Origin: Sipunculus nudus
Taxonomy: Eukaryota > Annelida > Sipuncula > Golfingiida > Sipunculidae
Assembly: GCA_026874595.1 (NCBI GenBank)
Contig: CM049319.1
Span: 54,852,917 to 54,916,916, forward strand
DNA: 64,000 bases
Direction: 5' to 3'
The notes beneath the pieces are model-generated. The model had not been told where the DNA came from. It worked only from the letters and a program-made list of their open reading frames with translations, and made no database searches. Below, piece after piece: positions 1 to 12,218 of this stretch; positions within the stretch are counted from its first letter, which is position 1; each line of letters opens with the position of its first letter. A program made the translations under genes and the position numbers.

Positions 1-1115
1 CATTTAAATAGTTATAAATCTGATTTGTCTCAAAATCCTTATCAACTCATGTCCATGAAAAAAAAATTACAAAATCACTGGAAACTTTAAAGGTGGAATT
101 ACTCTTTTCCCCACTTCGGAAACAGGTGTCAGGTTTCAGCTAAATTTCTTGGTAACTTGAATACATTATTTTTTTCTGCCCCTTAATGCATAGGTTTATA
201 TGTCATTGGCACAATATTTGACTTTATTCAATTTTTATATGGGATACATGATTTATGTTCTAGCATTTACTCAAATTCTCAAACTTTCTTATTGGGTGGG
301 TATCAAAGGTAATGCATACCCACGCAATGTATATATGCATATAATGTTATGTTGAGCTATGTTTATAGCTCTAGGTGGGTTATACACCCACTTACCATAA
401 ACTGTGGACTATCAGTTAGGGCTGGCAATCAGCAGCTTGTTATGGTAATAAAGGAAGTTTAGACACTTTTTTTTTGTTTCACTTTTATCTATGAACATGC
501 AACGCAGATAGCATGCTAAATGTGGGAAATTTAAAATTACCGAAAATAACTTGTTCCCAGAGGAATTCTAGCTTGTGTCAGGACTCCTGAACATCAAGAA
601 GATGGACATGGATGTCTCTTTGAACCAACTGGGTGCGCAATAGCGATGCCCCTGTTGGTCATACAATAAACCACCATGATTTTGCTTCAGTGTTCCTGAT
701 ATATTTAGCCGTTTTCACTGTCACTGGGAGTCCATGGCCTTGGCCCTATTTCATGACAGTAACACGAAAAGCCCTTTTTACTGCATTTAATTTGGTTAAT
801 AGTAACTTAATACCAACATTTATAGTCACTACCATATTCTTAAAAAAATTTTAATCAAGCCCAACAAAGTAAACAAGAAACTCAACCAGTTTATGGTATT
901 TCTTTATTAAATGGGTTCATTTCATATCAGTCATGAGATCGATTCTTGGCAGTCTCATCAATGATTTAATCAGACGACCTGAATTGATTGATATATCAAT
1001 GTATCAATTAATTGATCCAGCCCTACTATCAGTCCATTTTGAGCACCAGTATATTCATACAAGGGGTATATATCTGCAATGAATGTAGCATATAATCACT
1101 GGCTAAGGAGTGTAA
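1..1115. other. Unique AT-rich non-coding DNA
   Basis: No coding exon, RNA gene or recognised repeat is visible. Short open frames here lack coding character. The stretch holds a perfect 14-bp palindrome, ATTGATATATCAAT (987-1000), inside a run of ATTGAT-like words, and a small hairpin-forming GTGGGT...ACCCAC near 373-390. Neither supports a function on its own. Confidence 0.6.
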
Positions 1116-1116
1116 T

Positions 1117-1200
1117 GCAAATTGCTCCAGTTGGCTAGGGGAAGAGCACAGGGCTCAAAGCCAGGAGGAGGTCAGTTTGAATCTCAGTGAAGGAGATGCA
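1117..1200 (+). mobile_element. Possible tRNA-derived SINE head
   Basis: The segment has a box A-like TGGCTAGGGGAAGAGCA (from 1132) and a box B-like GGTCAGTTTGAATCTC (1170-1185). Spacing is close to that of a tRNA-derived RNA polymerase III promoter. An anticodon-arm-like GGCT/AGCC hairpin lies between them (about 1152-1164). The acceptor stem does not close, so this is not a tRNA gene. A SINE body may continue to about 1440, but no tail or target duplication could be fixed. Confidence 0.4.
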
Positions 1201-1459
1201 AGATTATTCTCGGTGTACTGTCACCCAGTGTGAGCGCTTTAATGGGGGAAATTGTGCCCATGCAACAGTTGCGTTTCACTCACAAACAAGTGCACCTTTT
1301 ACGGGAGATCCTTGTTGTTTTGAATCAGTGGTGGGGAAGACGTGCACAGAAGAATGGTGCACTGAGCCTTGTTGATGTCAGGATTATTGCGTGTAAGCCC
1401 CCTGTCATGTAGTCGGAAACCTGAATGGAATTCTGCAGATGTCCAAAGTACTTAGTTCA

Positions 1460-2430
1460 ACAAGCATTAGACAAGACAACCTGAGGTCAAGCACTTGCTG
1501 GAAATGACGTAGAAATAGTCAGATGAATGAGCAAGAAATAAGAGTAAGCCATTGCTTGTGAAGATAGGACCAATATTGTTGAAGTTATGAGGGAAATAAG
1601 ATTTTGATGTGTTTTGATGACCTTGACCTTTGACCTAAGACAGTACACATAAAACTTCCAGAAATCTTTAAGACATACGATACATGTAAGTTACAAAGTG
1701 ATTCCAGCAAAACTGAGGACTGAAGAACGTTATATGTTAGACACATGAACCAGCAAGCAGGAGAATTTGAGACAGCTGACAAACAGACAGACATACTGAC
1801 AAAGTAACACAAGATTGACACTAGCTGACTTGACTGGGTTATAGAAAAGTCTCAGAGGAAGAAAATAGGCTACAGTTTATTAATTGAGGTTAATAGTTTT
1901 GGAGATATAGCCAAAAAAATGATGTTAGGGGAGGATTGTAGCGCCCCCTAGCAGTCATATCCAGAAAATGAAAAACCACTTTCAAGATATTTTTTAAAGA
2001 CATAAGATGTACCAGTTTCAAGATGATTCCTGCAAAACTGTAGCCTGTAGTATGCTATAAGTAAGACACAAGAAACAGGAAGCAGGCGCAGTTGACGACA
2101 ACTGAAAAACAGACTGACAAATTGACACAAGATCAAGACCAGTGGACCAGACCAGGTTCTGGAGAAGGCTGAGAGGAAGAATTTGAGCCTAAGCTTGTGA
2201 AGATAGGACTAATAATGACGAAGTAATGATGAAAATAAAAAAATAAAAGTTTTTTATGACCTTTGACCTGTATTGACCAAAACAATTGTGTTCCAGTATT
2301 TTTCATTATCTATCTGTTCAAGTTTGAAAGCAATTGCTGCAAAATTGTGGCCTGTAGAGTCGTGACAAAAAAACAAACAGACATACGTAGGTGACCAACG
2401 AGCTTGCAGAAATCTGCAAGTGATAAAATG
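1460..2430 (+). mobile_element. Family C element, copy 1 (about two 320-bp cores)
   Basis: This is a non-coding repeat homologous to 7085-9085. The left side reads AGGTCAAGCACTTGCTGGAA and the right side ends in the hairpin CTTGCAG-AAAT-CTGCAAG (2403-2420). Two diverged core units are marked by GCAAGCAGG-like words near 1752 and 2070. Each core holds a purine-rich stretch with repeated GACAGAC words, a GGAGAAG...AGAGGAAG stretch and a GCGCCCCCTAGC motif (1941-1952). GACCTTGACCTTTGACCT occurs at 1619-1636 and a second TGACCTTTGACCT at 2257-2269. Tandem cores with inverted, hairpin-forming ends suggest a Helentron/pearl-type non-autonomous element. The family name is inferred and no transposase is present. 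Confidence 0.65.
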
Positions 2431-3366
2431 GAGGTGGTTACTAACACCAAAAATTGATGGCAAACAGCTAAAAGTGTAAATACACATGTCACACATTGTT
2501 GTGTCTGCATTTAAATAAGATGCAGATCCAGTTTTAGGACTGAACTTTACCATATTTTGGTTGATTGATTATGACAAGTGCCTGGTACAAGATTTAAAAT
2601 ATTTTGATAATGGCTTCTTATAATCAATTGAAATTTGAGCTACCCATAGATCTTTAATAATGATAGCTGTCTCTTCCATTGCATCAGAGGAGCCACCTAC
2701 AACATGTCTGTGAGAAATCCCTACTCTAATGTTTACTGGTCATTATATCCATTGATTGCTCATAAATATGGTGCCCTGGAATCTCTCATCGCTTTATCAA
2801 TCTATTACAATGCTTGTGGTGATACCTGTAATGTTATGTCTGGAGTCTTAAATGTTATTGGATTGTGCTGAATTTGTTGTGCACATTCATCTTTGATAGG
2901 TACAGCCATTGGGCAAGATGTGTGACACCACGTGCGTAGTACAGGACTTGGCATATTTGAAAATCGGTCTTAACATTTGGTGATAAATAGGAATTTAAGT
3001 AGTATTTCTAGTTAAGTTTTCTTTAATGGGACTGTCAGATGTGTATGTTATTATTGTAGCATCATTTTCAGTCAGAACTTTATACCTGGATTATATACAA
3101 TTTAAAACCGTTTCTGATTCTGAAGTTGCATTTTGTATGGTTTCAGTAATTAAACATTCATTCTTACATTACACCCTTACCTTTTAGCTGATTCTAAGTA
3201 ATTCTCTTTAATTACTTCAGTGTACTGTAAAAAATCATAACTGAGTTTTCACTTCTTCTATACAAAGGCTTAAATATGTAGATATGGCTAACAAATGCTT
3301 CAGATGTGTCACTGTTGACAAAGTTCTAAAATGGGGTTTGTTTAAACTTGGCCCTTGGGTCATACA
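2431..3366. other. Unique non-coding DNA
   Basis: AT-rich sequence with no open frame of note, no tandem array and no repeat shared with the rest of the window that I could see. Confidence 0.55.
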
Positions 3367-3867
3367 TTAAAGGAGCCTAATCAACTATAAAGCATGTTGA
3401 ATTAAGATGAAAAATAGCCTCTTCCCTTTAAAATGAATCGGTACCTGCCAGACTACTGCCCTGCAACCATTTACTTACTTCAGTAAACGAGTGTTAAAAA
3501 CAGTGGACTGGGCGTGATCACAGGGGTAAACAAACATTGCATGCATCGCCTGGCTAAAACACGTGTCAGTCTGTAGATTCCCTGACTAAATTGGTAAAAA
3601 AAAATGAATTACATGTTCCTGCTTGCTGAATCATCACATGTTAAAGCTCACAATCAGACCTCCTGTAAAGGGGGATTGTTTTAGTAAACAAACATGTGGA
3701 CTGTGTTTACCAACTTGCAGGGCCAAAACAAGGTGCTAAACCACTGTATGCCAAGTACTGTGCCTGTGTGCTGGGACATTTTCTCTAGTAAACTTTAGTA
3801 TAAAGCAAATTTGAACTGATAGTGTGGAAAAGTAGGCTTAATATTGCTCTTGATTATGTCCCTTTAA
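3367..3867 (+). mobile_element. TTAA-flanked MITE, copy 1 (intact)
   Basis: The element is bounded by TTAA (3367-3370 and 3864-3867). Its terminal inverted repeats read TTAAAGGAGCCTAATCAA on the left and TTGATTATGTCCCTTTAA on the right. The body is about 490 bp with no coding frame. It aligns along its whole length with the reverse complement of 12419-14968 once the family A insertion there is removed, for example TGTTTACCAACTTGCAG and CTGCTTGCTGAA. TTAA duplication is typical of piggyBac-like elements. Membership of that group is an inference from the flank alone, because the TIRs do not show a classic piggyBac start. Confidence 0.7.
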
Positions 3868-4023
3868 TATGAGTGTGGTATTTATTTTACAGTAAAGATG
3901 GAGGTATCAGTCAAAGTGACTGGAAAAAAGTCTCAGGGACAGGAACAGATATAGATAAATAACTATCTAGGCCAGGTTAGTGACGTAGAACTCAAGGGGA
4001 GGCTGGGGAGTACCGGTACTATC

Positions 4024-4495
4024 TTAAAGGTGCCCAATCATCTACCTTTTGAAAAAAAATTTTGTGATTTCTGGCTTCCTCTGTGTATATATTAATGATA
4101 TAAGATTAATTTTTGGTTGTGAAAATTTCTTATAAGGATTTTTTTAAGGATATTTGAACTTGTTTATGAACAAAATGTTTGTAAACACAGTAATGTTGTT
4201 AAACAGGAAAAAACCATGTAACCTAAGATGGTAGGTTGCATATATATGCTGAGGTAGAAAGGTCACTTGTTGCAAAACACTATTTGCAAAGCTCTGGCTT
4301 ATCTTACTTGCTGCCAAATGCCCTTGTTGAATTTGTTTTGATTATTTTGGCAGAACCCGAAAAAAATAAACACGTTGATATAAACGAAACAAGCAGTCTG
4401 TGTCTGGTTATATCAAAATTTTCTGGCCTATTTTTTTAAAACTTCAACAGATTACCTAGTTTATAAAGTTCAGATAAGTGATTGGCCCCCTTTAA
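4024..4495. mobile_element. TTAA-flanked MITE, copy 2 (related ends)
   Basis: The left end is TTAAAGGTGCCCAATCA (from 4024) and the right end is TGATTGGCCCCCTTTAA (to 4495). Both sit on TTAA and match the termini of the element at 3367-3867. The interior is AT-rich and differs from that copy by eye, so this is either a divergent subfamily or a different MITE with the same ends. No coding frame is present. Confidence 0.55.
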
Positions 4496-4968
4496 TAGAG
4501 CGGGGGAAGCAAATTTTGTTTGAATATGGCAATAAATAGTTCATAATTGTCACTTTTTGTCAGCATATCTTATAAGCATTTATTTTCAAACCTAGCTGTA
4601 TGTCCATGTTTATTTGCAGTCAGTGCTGAAAAATTGCAGATTGTGCCACAGAAGATGCATCGACCCTGTAATAGTGTTAACCAGTAAATTGTATGAGGCA
4701 AACAATTTTTCCTCATTCAGAATATTATTATTTCTCCTACATTATGAAAATTTCCATTACATATTAATTATTATAATTATGCCATGTCATTTTGGAATTG
4801 TAGAAGCTTGTGTGAGTTAAGGTCTGCTTTATTATGAAATATTTCATTCTGTTATTCCAGCTGCTTGTTAGAAGATAATTTAATTAAATGAATAACTTGT
4901 ACAGATTCCACAGTTGTTCCATGTGAATTGTATTTAAGCCACCTGTACACCTGTGGTATCAAGTTCAC

Positions 4969-5042
4969 TGGTCACTTTGGGCCACAGTTAAACCCAGGCT
5001 TTGTCAAGCCTTAGTGCACACACATTGAGCACAAAGTGACCA
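4969..5042. repeat. Inverted repeat, 11-bp perfect stem
   Basis: TGGTCACTTTG (4969-4979) is the exact reverse complement of CAAAGTGACCA (5032-5042). The two arms are separated by 52 bases, which include a smaller AGGCTTTGTCAAGCCT hairpin. It could be a decayed foldback element. No target duplication was found. Confidence 0.45.
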
Positions 5043-5256
5043 AAGGTGGGGTGGTGACTCAGTCAGGGGTAAGTGCGCAGAGGGCCATGTAGCAAACTGA
5101 CAGAGGACCATATTCAGGACACAAATCCATTGTTCATACTGCAGTCATAACCATTGTCCCTCATATGTATACTACACTGATACATGTGAAGGTTTAAATT
5201 GCCGTGCTTAGCTTTTTCTTACAAAAAAGTAATGTAAATGACACCTTTTTAAAGCT

Positions 5257-5377
5257 TAGCTGTGTGGAGTTTCTAATAGTATACACTAGCTTTCAGTTTC
5301 ATCTGCTCGGCCTCATTCACACCTGAGGAGGAGGCTGAGCATCCTAAAGCTAGTGTGTAAGAAACTTCACACAGCTA
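5257..5377. mobile_element. Foldback MITE-like hairpin
   Basis: TAGCTGTGTGGAGTTTCT (5257-5274) pairs with AGAAACTTCACACAGCTA (5360-5377) with one mismatch. Pairing resumes inside with CACTAGCTTT/AAAGCTAGTG and TGCTC/GAGCA, so almost all of the 121 bp folds into one long arm around a short loop. Weak inverted similarity continues outward (TTTAAAG / CTTTACA). A full-length foldback fits a MITE. A transcribed hairpin is possible but unsupported. Confidence 0.6.
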
Positions 5378-7084
5378 GTCTTTACATAGGTGTCAACTAT
5401 TTACATACATTGATATAGATAAACATAAATGCTATTGGGAGATATGAAAATAAGTGTTGGTTTAAGATGATCAGGTGTATGTTGTTAAGTTTTTAAAAAC
5501 TTTCTGGACTTCTGAATTTTGTTGCTGCAGTTATTGTGCTGACAGAATTGTTGATTGAATTTGTGTGGAATAGTAATAACATAATAGATATAGCTAATTA
5601 TCTTAAATTAGGAAAATGATCATTTTGACTGTAAGATAACACTCCCAGCAATGTGTATTTACTAAACCAACATGTTCACTGGTCTATATTAAAGTTCACA
5701 TCTTATAAGCAGCGAAATAGGAGGTTTTTTGTATTGGGCTGATTATGAGTGCAGTTTTAAAAAAGGAAACTGTAATGGCATCATGAAAACATCTTTTTAA
5801 AGTCTGAATGTTTTTTAAAGAACTTGTATTTCGCTTTTACATTAAAGCTACCAAAAATTTGGAATAAAATATGTAATTTATCCTGCTATTAGTTCATTTT
5901 CAAGAATGCAAAAGTTTCCCTGGCCCACAGACTCAGTTTCTCCAATTCACCTGTTTTATATGTTTTCATTGTTCGTTCTCGAATACGCAGTCAAAATTTC
6001 TGTTTGTCATATCAAGACTGCTTGATCAGGGTTGATTTAGAGGTTTATGAATCTTGTGCATGCTCAACAAATCTAAAACTAGGAGAAGAAACATGAAAGA
6101 AGAAACACTGGTTAGAAATTTGAAATTTTTGTTTTTAAGAGGTTGTGTGGTACAGTTACCAGGTGGCATGGAAGCTGTGTTTATGTTTTGTGCCACTGGT
6201 CATGCCCAGCGAAAGTTTATATCCACTTGTATACTGGAGTGAGCAAACTGTTTTAGAATGATTCCAAATACATAATATTTATAATTTAAGGAGCAAACAG
6301 TATAGTTTATGTATAATATACATTATTACAACTGGTTTATGAATAGGTCCCTTCAGTGTACTGATATGATTTAAAACCTTTTAGGTTAAGATTATGTATC
6401 TGTATACATGTACTATGTAGAGCACAGATGAGATTACTGATAATTTGAGCTGCATATAGAGTACAAGAGAGTAGGAGAATGCGGGCTAGGACATATTTAA
6501 TAATATTCTTATCATTACGGCTGTTACAATGCATCAAATAACCGCTGCTTTGAAACAAAATCAGTCATTGATCGATAAATGGGCATGAAATAATTTTAAT
6601 TATTGCACTCATTCATTTTCATACCTTTTTAGCTCTCTAGCTCTTACCTATGAACAGTTAAACAGTGTATTGTTGAAGCAGCACTGTTATTTAACAAACA
6701 AAGACACCTTATATCCTTAAATAGATGTTAGCACAATAGTGGATGAGAAGATTTAAATATTACTTGGCCTGCATAAAGGTATATAATAATCAGGTATTTA
6801 ATAATCTGAATCTTATAGCATCATATGGCATGAAAACTTTTAGAAGATACATGTATATGTCTGTGACAGAATATTGTGACTGTATACAAAATCGAGAATC
6901 TAATCGAAAGGCAATCAATAATTGAATGGAGTCTAAGACATTCATATTGAAGAATATCCTTTGCAATTCACAGGCCTAGTTTTCATACAATTTTCTTCAT
7001 CTTCATTTAATTGGCAGGGCCACCAATTGGTTGCCCTTGAAAATATAGAGCATAATAATAGGGCAGACAGAAAAGGCTGTCCAC
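5378..7084. other. Unique AT-rich non-coding DNA
   Basis: No gene or repeat recognised. Several short open frames (60-73 codons) have no protein-like features. The border with the family C element at about 7085 is gradual and uncertain. Confidence 0.55.
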
Positions 7085-9085
7085 AATATAAAGTAGATGT
7101 GAGAACAAAACTAGACGACCATAGGTCAAACGCTTGCCGGAAATCGAAAGTGAAACACGGACAGACAGAACATATTGTCGGTTTTCTATTAATGGAATGA
7201 CTCTCAGGGACATTGCTGAGAATATGTGGCCCGTAGAATGACATATGAGACAAAAGAACAGGCAAGCAGACAAAGCTGACAACAAAAGACGAACAGACAG
7301 ACATACTGACTTTGTGAGACAAGATTGACACCAGATGACATAACCTAGTTATTGAGAAGATTCAAAGGAAGAAAGTGAGTTATAATTTATGTAATTTAGA
7401 TTTATAGTTTTGGAGGTATGGCGAATTAATGATATACTTGGGAGGCTCGACTGTAGCGCCCTCTAGCGGACATATTCTGAAGACGACAAATGCGTTTCGT
7501 ATTATTAGTGTATGACATGAGATGTCCCAGTTTCAAAAGGATTCCGTCAAAGCTGTGGCCTGTAGAATGCTATATGTAAGGCGTACAAACCAGCAAGCAG
7601 GCGACTTTGAGGATAACAGACAAACAGATGGACACACTGACAAAGTGACAGAAGATTGAAACCAGATGCCTTAATCAGGTTATGGAGAAGACTCAAAGGA
7701 AGAAAATAAGCTATAGTTTATGTTACTGAGGCTTTGGGTGTAGAGGTATGGCTAATACAATGGTATGTGTGTGAGGGTCGTGTGCAGCGGCCACTAGTGG
7801 CCATATCCGGAAAATGAAAATTATATTTCTAGATATTAGTGTAAGACATAAGATGTAATAGTTTCAAAAGGATTCCGTCAAAACTATTGCCTATAGAATG
7901 CTATATGTGAGACGCAAGAACCAACAAGCAGGCGAATTTGAGGACAACTGACAAACAGACGAAAACACTGACAAAGTGACTCAAGATTGATTCCAGATGA
8001 CTACTTCAGGTTATGGAGAAGAGTCAAAGGAAGAAAAAAGCTATAGTTTATGTAACTTGAGGTTTATAGTTTTGGAGATATTGCCAAAGCATGATATGTT
8101 GGGAGAGGTTCGAGTTCAGCGCCCTCAGCGGCCATATCCGGAAAATGAAAAATTGGTTTCGAGATATTAGTGTAAGACTTAAGATGTAATAGTTTCAAAA
8201 GGATTCTTTCAAAACTATGGCCTGTAGAATGCTATATGTGAGACTGCAAGAGCAAGCAGGCGAATTTGAGGACAACTGACAGACAGACAGACACACTGAC
8301 AAAGTGTCACAAAATTGTGACTAGATGACTACACTAGGTTATGGAGAAGACTCAGAGGAATAAAATAAGCTATAGTTTATGTAATTGATTATAATTTTGG
8401 AGATATTGCCAAAATATGATATGTTGGGGAGGTCTGCATCCAGCGCCCCCTAACAGCCCTATTCAAAATATGAAAAAACAATTTGGAGATCCTAGTGTAG
8501 GACTTATAATATGTCAGTTTCAAAAAGATTCCTGCAATAATGTGGCCGTTCGCGCAAGATGAATGAAATCTCGAAATATCTCTATTCACGAGATATTTTA
8601 CGAGATACTGCAAAACTTGTAATAAAATCTTGTACTAGTTGAATGCTACCTGATGCAAGAAACTAGATTACTCTAGCTTTAAAACTGACAAAGTTAGAAA
8701 AATAAGACCCCTTATTTTTCGAATATCATGACTTTTCCCCAAAAATTTGTAACCATGGTTACGGCAAATTTTAGTCAGCTACACACCAGATGACAGGCCT
8801 TGGAATGACGATTAAAATGGGCTATTGTTGAAGTAGATACGACTAATTGTCACAAAGATATGAAGAAAAACCCGTTTTGAGAAGTTTTGATGACCTTGAC
8901 CTTGACCTTTGACCTATTTTAACCAAAAACAATAGGGCACCTAGAAATTATGTTTTCATCATCCCTGTAAGTTTCAAGGTTATTGTGGCAAAATTGTGGC
9001 CAGGAGAGTGATGACAAACAGACAAACAGACATATGCAACTGACCAATATGCTTGCCGAAATCTTTGATTCCGGCAAGCAATAAA
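7085..9085 (+). mobile_element. Family C element, copy 2 (about four 330-bp cores)
   Basis: This is a longer homologue of 1460-2430. The left side contains GCTTGCCGGAAAT (from 7132). The right end is a hairpin formed by GCTTGCCG (9051-9058) and CCGGCAAGC (9071-9079), so the two ends of the element also form an inverted repeat. Core units recur every 329-332 bp, with CTATAGTTTATGT-like words near 7379, 7711, 8041 and 8370. Units carry GCGCCCTCTAGCGGCCA-like words at about 7456, 7787, 8119 and 8442. The 3' section (8570-9085) holds the palindrome GTAACCATGGTTAC (8749-8762) and four TGACCT words at 8891-8915. No open frame resembles a Rep/helicase. The structure fits a Helentron/pearl-type non-autonomous element. 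Confidence 0.7.
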
Positions 9086-10574
9086 CAACAGCAATGCAAA
9101 CATGCATAATACACCCGTTGTGTAATTGCTGATTTCTGAAGCTTTGACCTGATTAAATGTTTGAATTTTGATAATAAGGTGATACAGGTGAGAAAATCTA
9201 TTGGAAAATATATATAATGGTAATTGAACTAAGGCGAGAAATTTTATTGACACCACAGAGTAACCTAGTGACCCATGACCTTTTTAAATATGCATGGATG
9301 TTGCCCATAATTAAACTCGGGCGAGAAAATGTTGGCAAGTAGTTATGGTGAGTTTTGTGAAAGTCCATCAAAGCCTCAGTAAGTTATCACGCCATAATTA
9401 TGATGGGTGTATAAAAATGGTAAATATAATGAAATTATATAAATCCGAAGGGTTCTAGGAACGCCTGTCATGTTCATCAAACATGTGATAACGATGCATG
9501 AATTAATTAGAAATTAGGGATTTTACGAGCCAATGTCTCATGATATGTCACAATACCTCATTCTTTTATAAGGTACATGATACTATTCACAACATTTTAC
9601 ATAGTTATATTACAGCTTCAAGTTGTTTCTCTTTGTTGAATAACCTGTGCCATTTCCTGGAGACTTGAGGAATAAGGAAATAATGAAACAGCCCTTTCAG
9701 TCTATTTGATTGTGCAGCTGTCAGCCAATAAAATGCTGATCAACTGATTTTTGACCAATCATGTTTCATCTTACACTCAGTGTAACATACAGACCTGTGT
9801 TTGGCTGCATACATTAACAGATTGCTGGTTATATTTCAGACATTCTGTTGGTCAGATATGTTTGGGTATTGACACAAGGATATCTGATGATACTGATACA
9901 ATGTCTGACATTGTATGGGTATGTATCAGTAGTTCAATACACCATTCAATTTTTTACAGCCTTTGTGTACACTCCAGGTTTATTGTATACCTCTGAGAGG
10001 ACTTGTTGGACCTCCTTGCTTCACACATCAATAATGCAAAACTTATCACTTAAAGCGGTGTTGTTTTGCTGCATATTGCGACTGTCTATGCTTGCAGCAC
10101 TGTTCTGCCTGTAACAGTCATTCAACAGGTCTTGTTGGTCTGCATCCAGGAAAACATACATCCATAGGTATACAGTGACAGCAGAATTTATATTTGAGTT
10201 AGATCCTGTTTCACCAAACCCCAAACTCCTCATGCAGCAGAGACATCCTTTAATGTAACCGCTGCTTTGAATGTCAAGGTTCTCTTGGCTTGACCACCAG
10301 GGTGCGCCAAGAGCAAAGAATTGTAGTCAGACCTATAAGACAGAGAGCATGGTACTGCATTTGCATCCAGACCAAATTTTAAACATGCAATAACGGCTCT
10401 TGTTGTTCTGATTACACCAGGAAACATGCTCTCATTGGTTGGATTCTTGGCCTTATGCAACCACCGGAAGGAATATCAGACAGTGACATCCTTCCTTTTA
10501 ACAGAAAATACTCAAGAGAAATTCAAAAGAGAATTCACCATAAAAGGCTGACAGCAACAGCAGAGATCACATGA
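9086..10574. other. Unique non-coding DNA
   Basis: No recognised repeat or gene. The open frames around 9751-10114 and 10021-10460 show no recognisable domain. Confidence 0.55.
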
Positions 10575-10736
10575 TACAGTGGAACCTGTTTGAAAGACCA
10601 CCTATCTATTTAGACCATTAAGTGACCCAAAAGCAATCACACTGGTTATAACTGACCTGATTCGTAAGACCACCTGTGAATTAAGACCTCTGTCAGCCAG
10701 TCCCATGGGTGGTCTCATAACACAGGTTTCACTGTA
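10575..10736. mobile_element. pogo/Tigger-like MITE with TA duplication
   Basis: A 158-bp element (10577-10734) sits between TA dinucleotides at 10575-10576 and 10735-10736. The ends are CAGTGGAACCTGT and, read inward on the other strand, CAGTGAAACCTGT. AGACCACC words recur below both ends and once internally (10677-10684 region). TA duplication plus a CAGTgAACCT-type terminus is typical of pogo/Tigger members of the Tc1/mariner superfamily, which is known family behaviour. There is no transposase, so it is non-autonomous. Confidence 0.7.
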
Positions 10737-11335
10737 TATCATCAGAACAGCTCTAGTAGAGTGTGTCTGTCAAGGCAAAAAGTCCTGGATCCATCCCCTT
10801 ATCCAGGTCCATGCCAACATTTAATTGGCTCTTCACTGTCCAATACCCCCACCATTAATTCTATTTATAGACAAACCAACAAACACACACAGTTGAAAAT
10901 TTAACCTTTTTGGCAGAGATGGGAGCTGGACAACACTTGGCAAAATACCTCTGTCAGCTATGTATAGCAGCTGTGAACTTGCACCATGATTTATACTGCA
11001 CTAAGTTTCCTACAAATATGTCTTCTATAAGTGTTTCATAGAAGAAGGTTGACTGAGATCTGTAAGCTTGATAGATCTAGATCATTGTGTAAATTTGACA
11101 TAAATTTGAAAAGTATGTCACTTTGAATATAATGAAGCACCAAGTAACCTCCTTGAGAGAAAATGATTTGTTCAAGAAGTAAAACTAAAAGAAAGGTCAT
11201 CATATTCATAACTGGACTTTGATAAAACCTAAAGAAAAAGTCTTAATCACATGCCTGCCACCTTTATCATTTATTAAATTGTGGTTATTTTCAGTTTCCT
11301 TGTGTGATCCAAAGTCTTGCCAGGCACAATGATAA
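10737..11335. other. Unique non-coding DNA
   Basis: No coding signal or repeat recognised. The part at 10790-10870 has homeobox-like TTAATTGG and TTAATTC words, too few to call a regulatory element. Confidence 0.5.
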
Positions 11336-12218
11336 CTAGAATACGGGTAGTCAACAAGCGACTACGTATATTCGCCTAAATCAGAGTGAGGCATGGATTG
11401 AGTGACAAGGGGAAATAAGAGTGAAGTGTTGCATATTAGCATGGATGTCTGCAGCCAAATTGTATATGTAGGTTGCGCTACCTACCACAAAATCCAGAAA
11501 GCTGTCCAAGTTGTATACATATGCAAAATTTAAGGCAGATAAGTCAAACCACTACATGTATATGAGTGATTTTAGCCAGTGGCAGACAAACAGATGGACG
11601 CTGTGCAAAAATGGCTGCAGGTGGCGCCACCAGTTTTGCGTATGATAAAGAGCTATGTGAGATCTATACACATGCAAAATTTTGGCCCAATCGGTCAAAC
11701 GGTTTCCGAGATATGAGCTTGGATGTCTGCAGCATTAATGTGAATGTAGTTGGCGCCACCTGTCATAAAATCAGAAAAGCTATCCAGGATGTATACACAT
11801 GCCAAATTTCAGGTGAATTAGTCAAACCACTGCAGAGATATGAGTGATTTTAACCCAAGGCAGATGAACAGATGGACACTGTGCAAACATGGTTGCAGGT
11901 GGCACCACCATTTTTTGTGTATGTTAAAAAGCTCTCCAAGGGCTACATTTGTGCAAACAAATTTTCCTGATCAGTCAAATGGTTCCCGAGATATGTGGGT
12001 TTATGTGTGGAAACAGACGCACAAACGGACGCAGAGCACAGAGGAAAGGTCAGAGGTCAAAACAAAATCAGGGCGCAGCAGTTCACATGTGACCTGAACA
12101 TAATCCCGGGTTTCGTAAAATTCTGCCCAGCGGTTACGGAGGAGTTCTCCGGACATCTATGCGGCCGCGGCGGTGGGCTGAAAACATAGTATCCGCAAAA
12201 CTCTGTTTTGGCGGATAC
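11336..12218 (-). mobile_element. Family B Helitron-like element, two cores
   Basis: On the minus strand the element starts with a GTATCCGCC dyad (12189-12218 on the given strand) and ends in hairpin GTAGTCG-loop-TGACTAC followed by CCGTATT and CTAG (11336-11339). A hairpin about ten bases before a CTAG terminus is the classic Helitron 3' signature. Two core units are spaced 278 bp apart (GGATGTCTGCAG at 11443 and 11721). The palindrome GGTGGCGCCACC lies at 11620-11631 and a related site near 11750-11762. A GGCCGCGGCGG patch near 12162-12173 matches the position of the CCG run in the copy at 49195. The open frames inside are repeat sequence. Confidence 0.7.

Noticed and set aside
1122-1200. 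Functional tRNA gene
   Set aside because: The acceptor and T-arm pairings fail. Only the internal promoter boxes resemble a tRNA.
1187-1375. 62-codon cysteine-rich frame that could suggest a small secreted peptide
   Set aside because: It has no signal peptide and starts directly after a tRNA-like SINE head. Nothing supports splicing or a promoter, so it is probably SINE body sequence.
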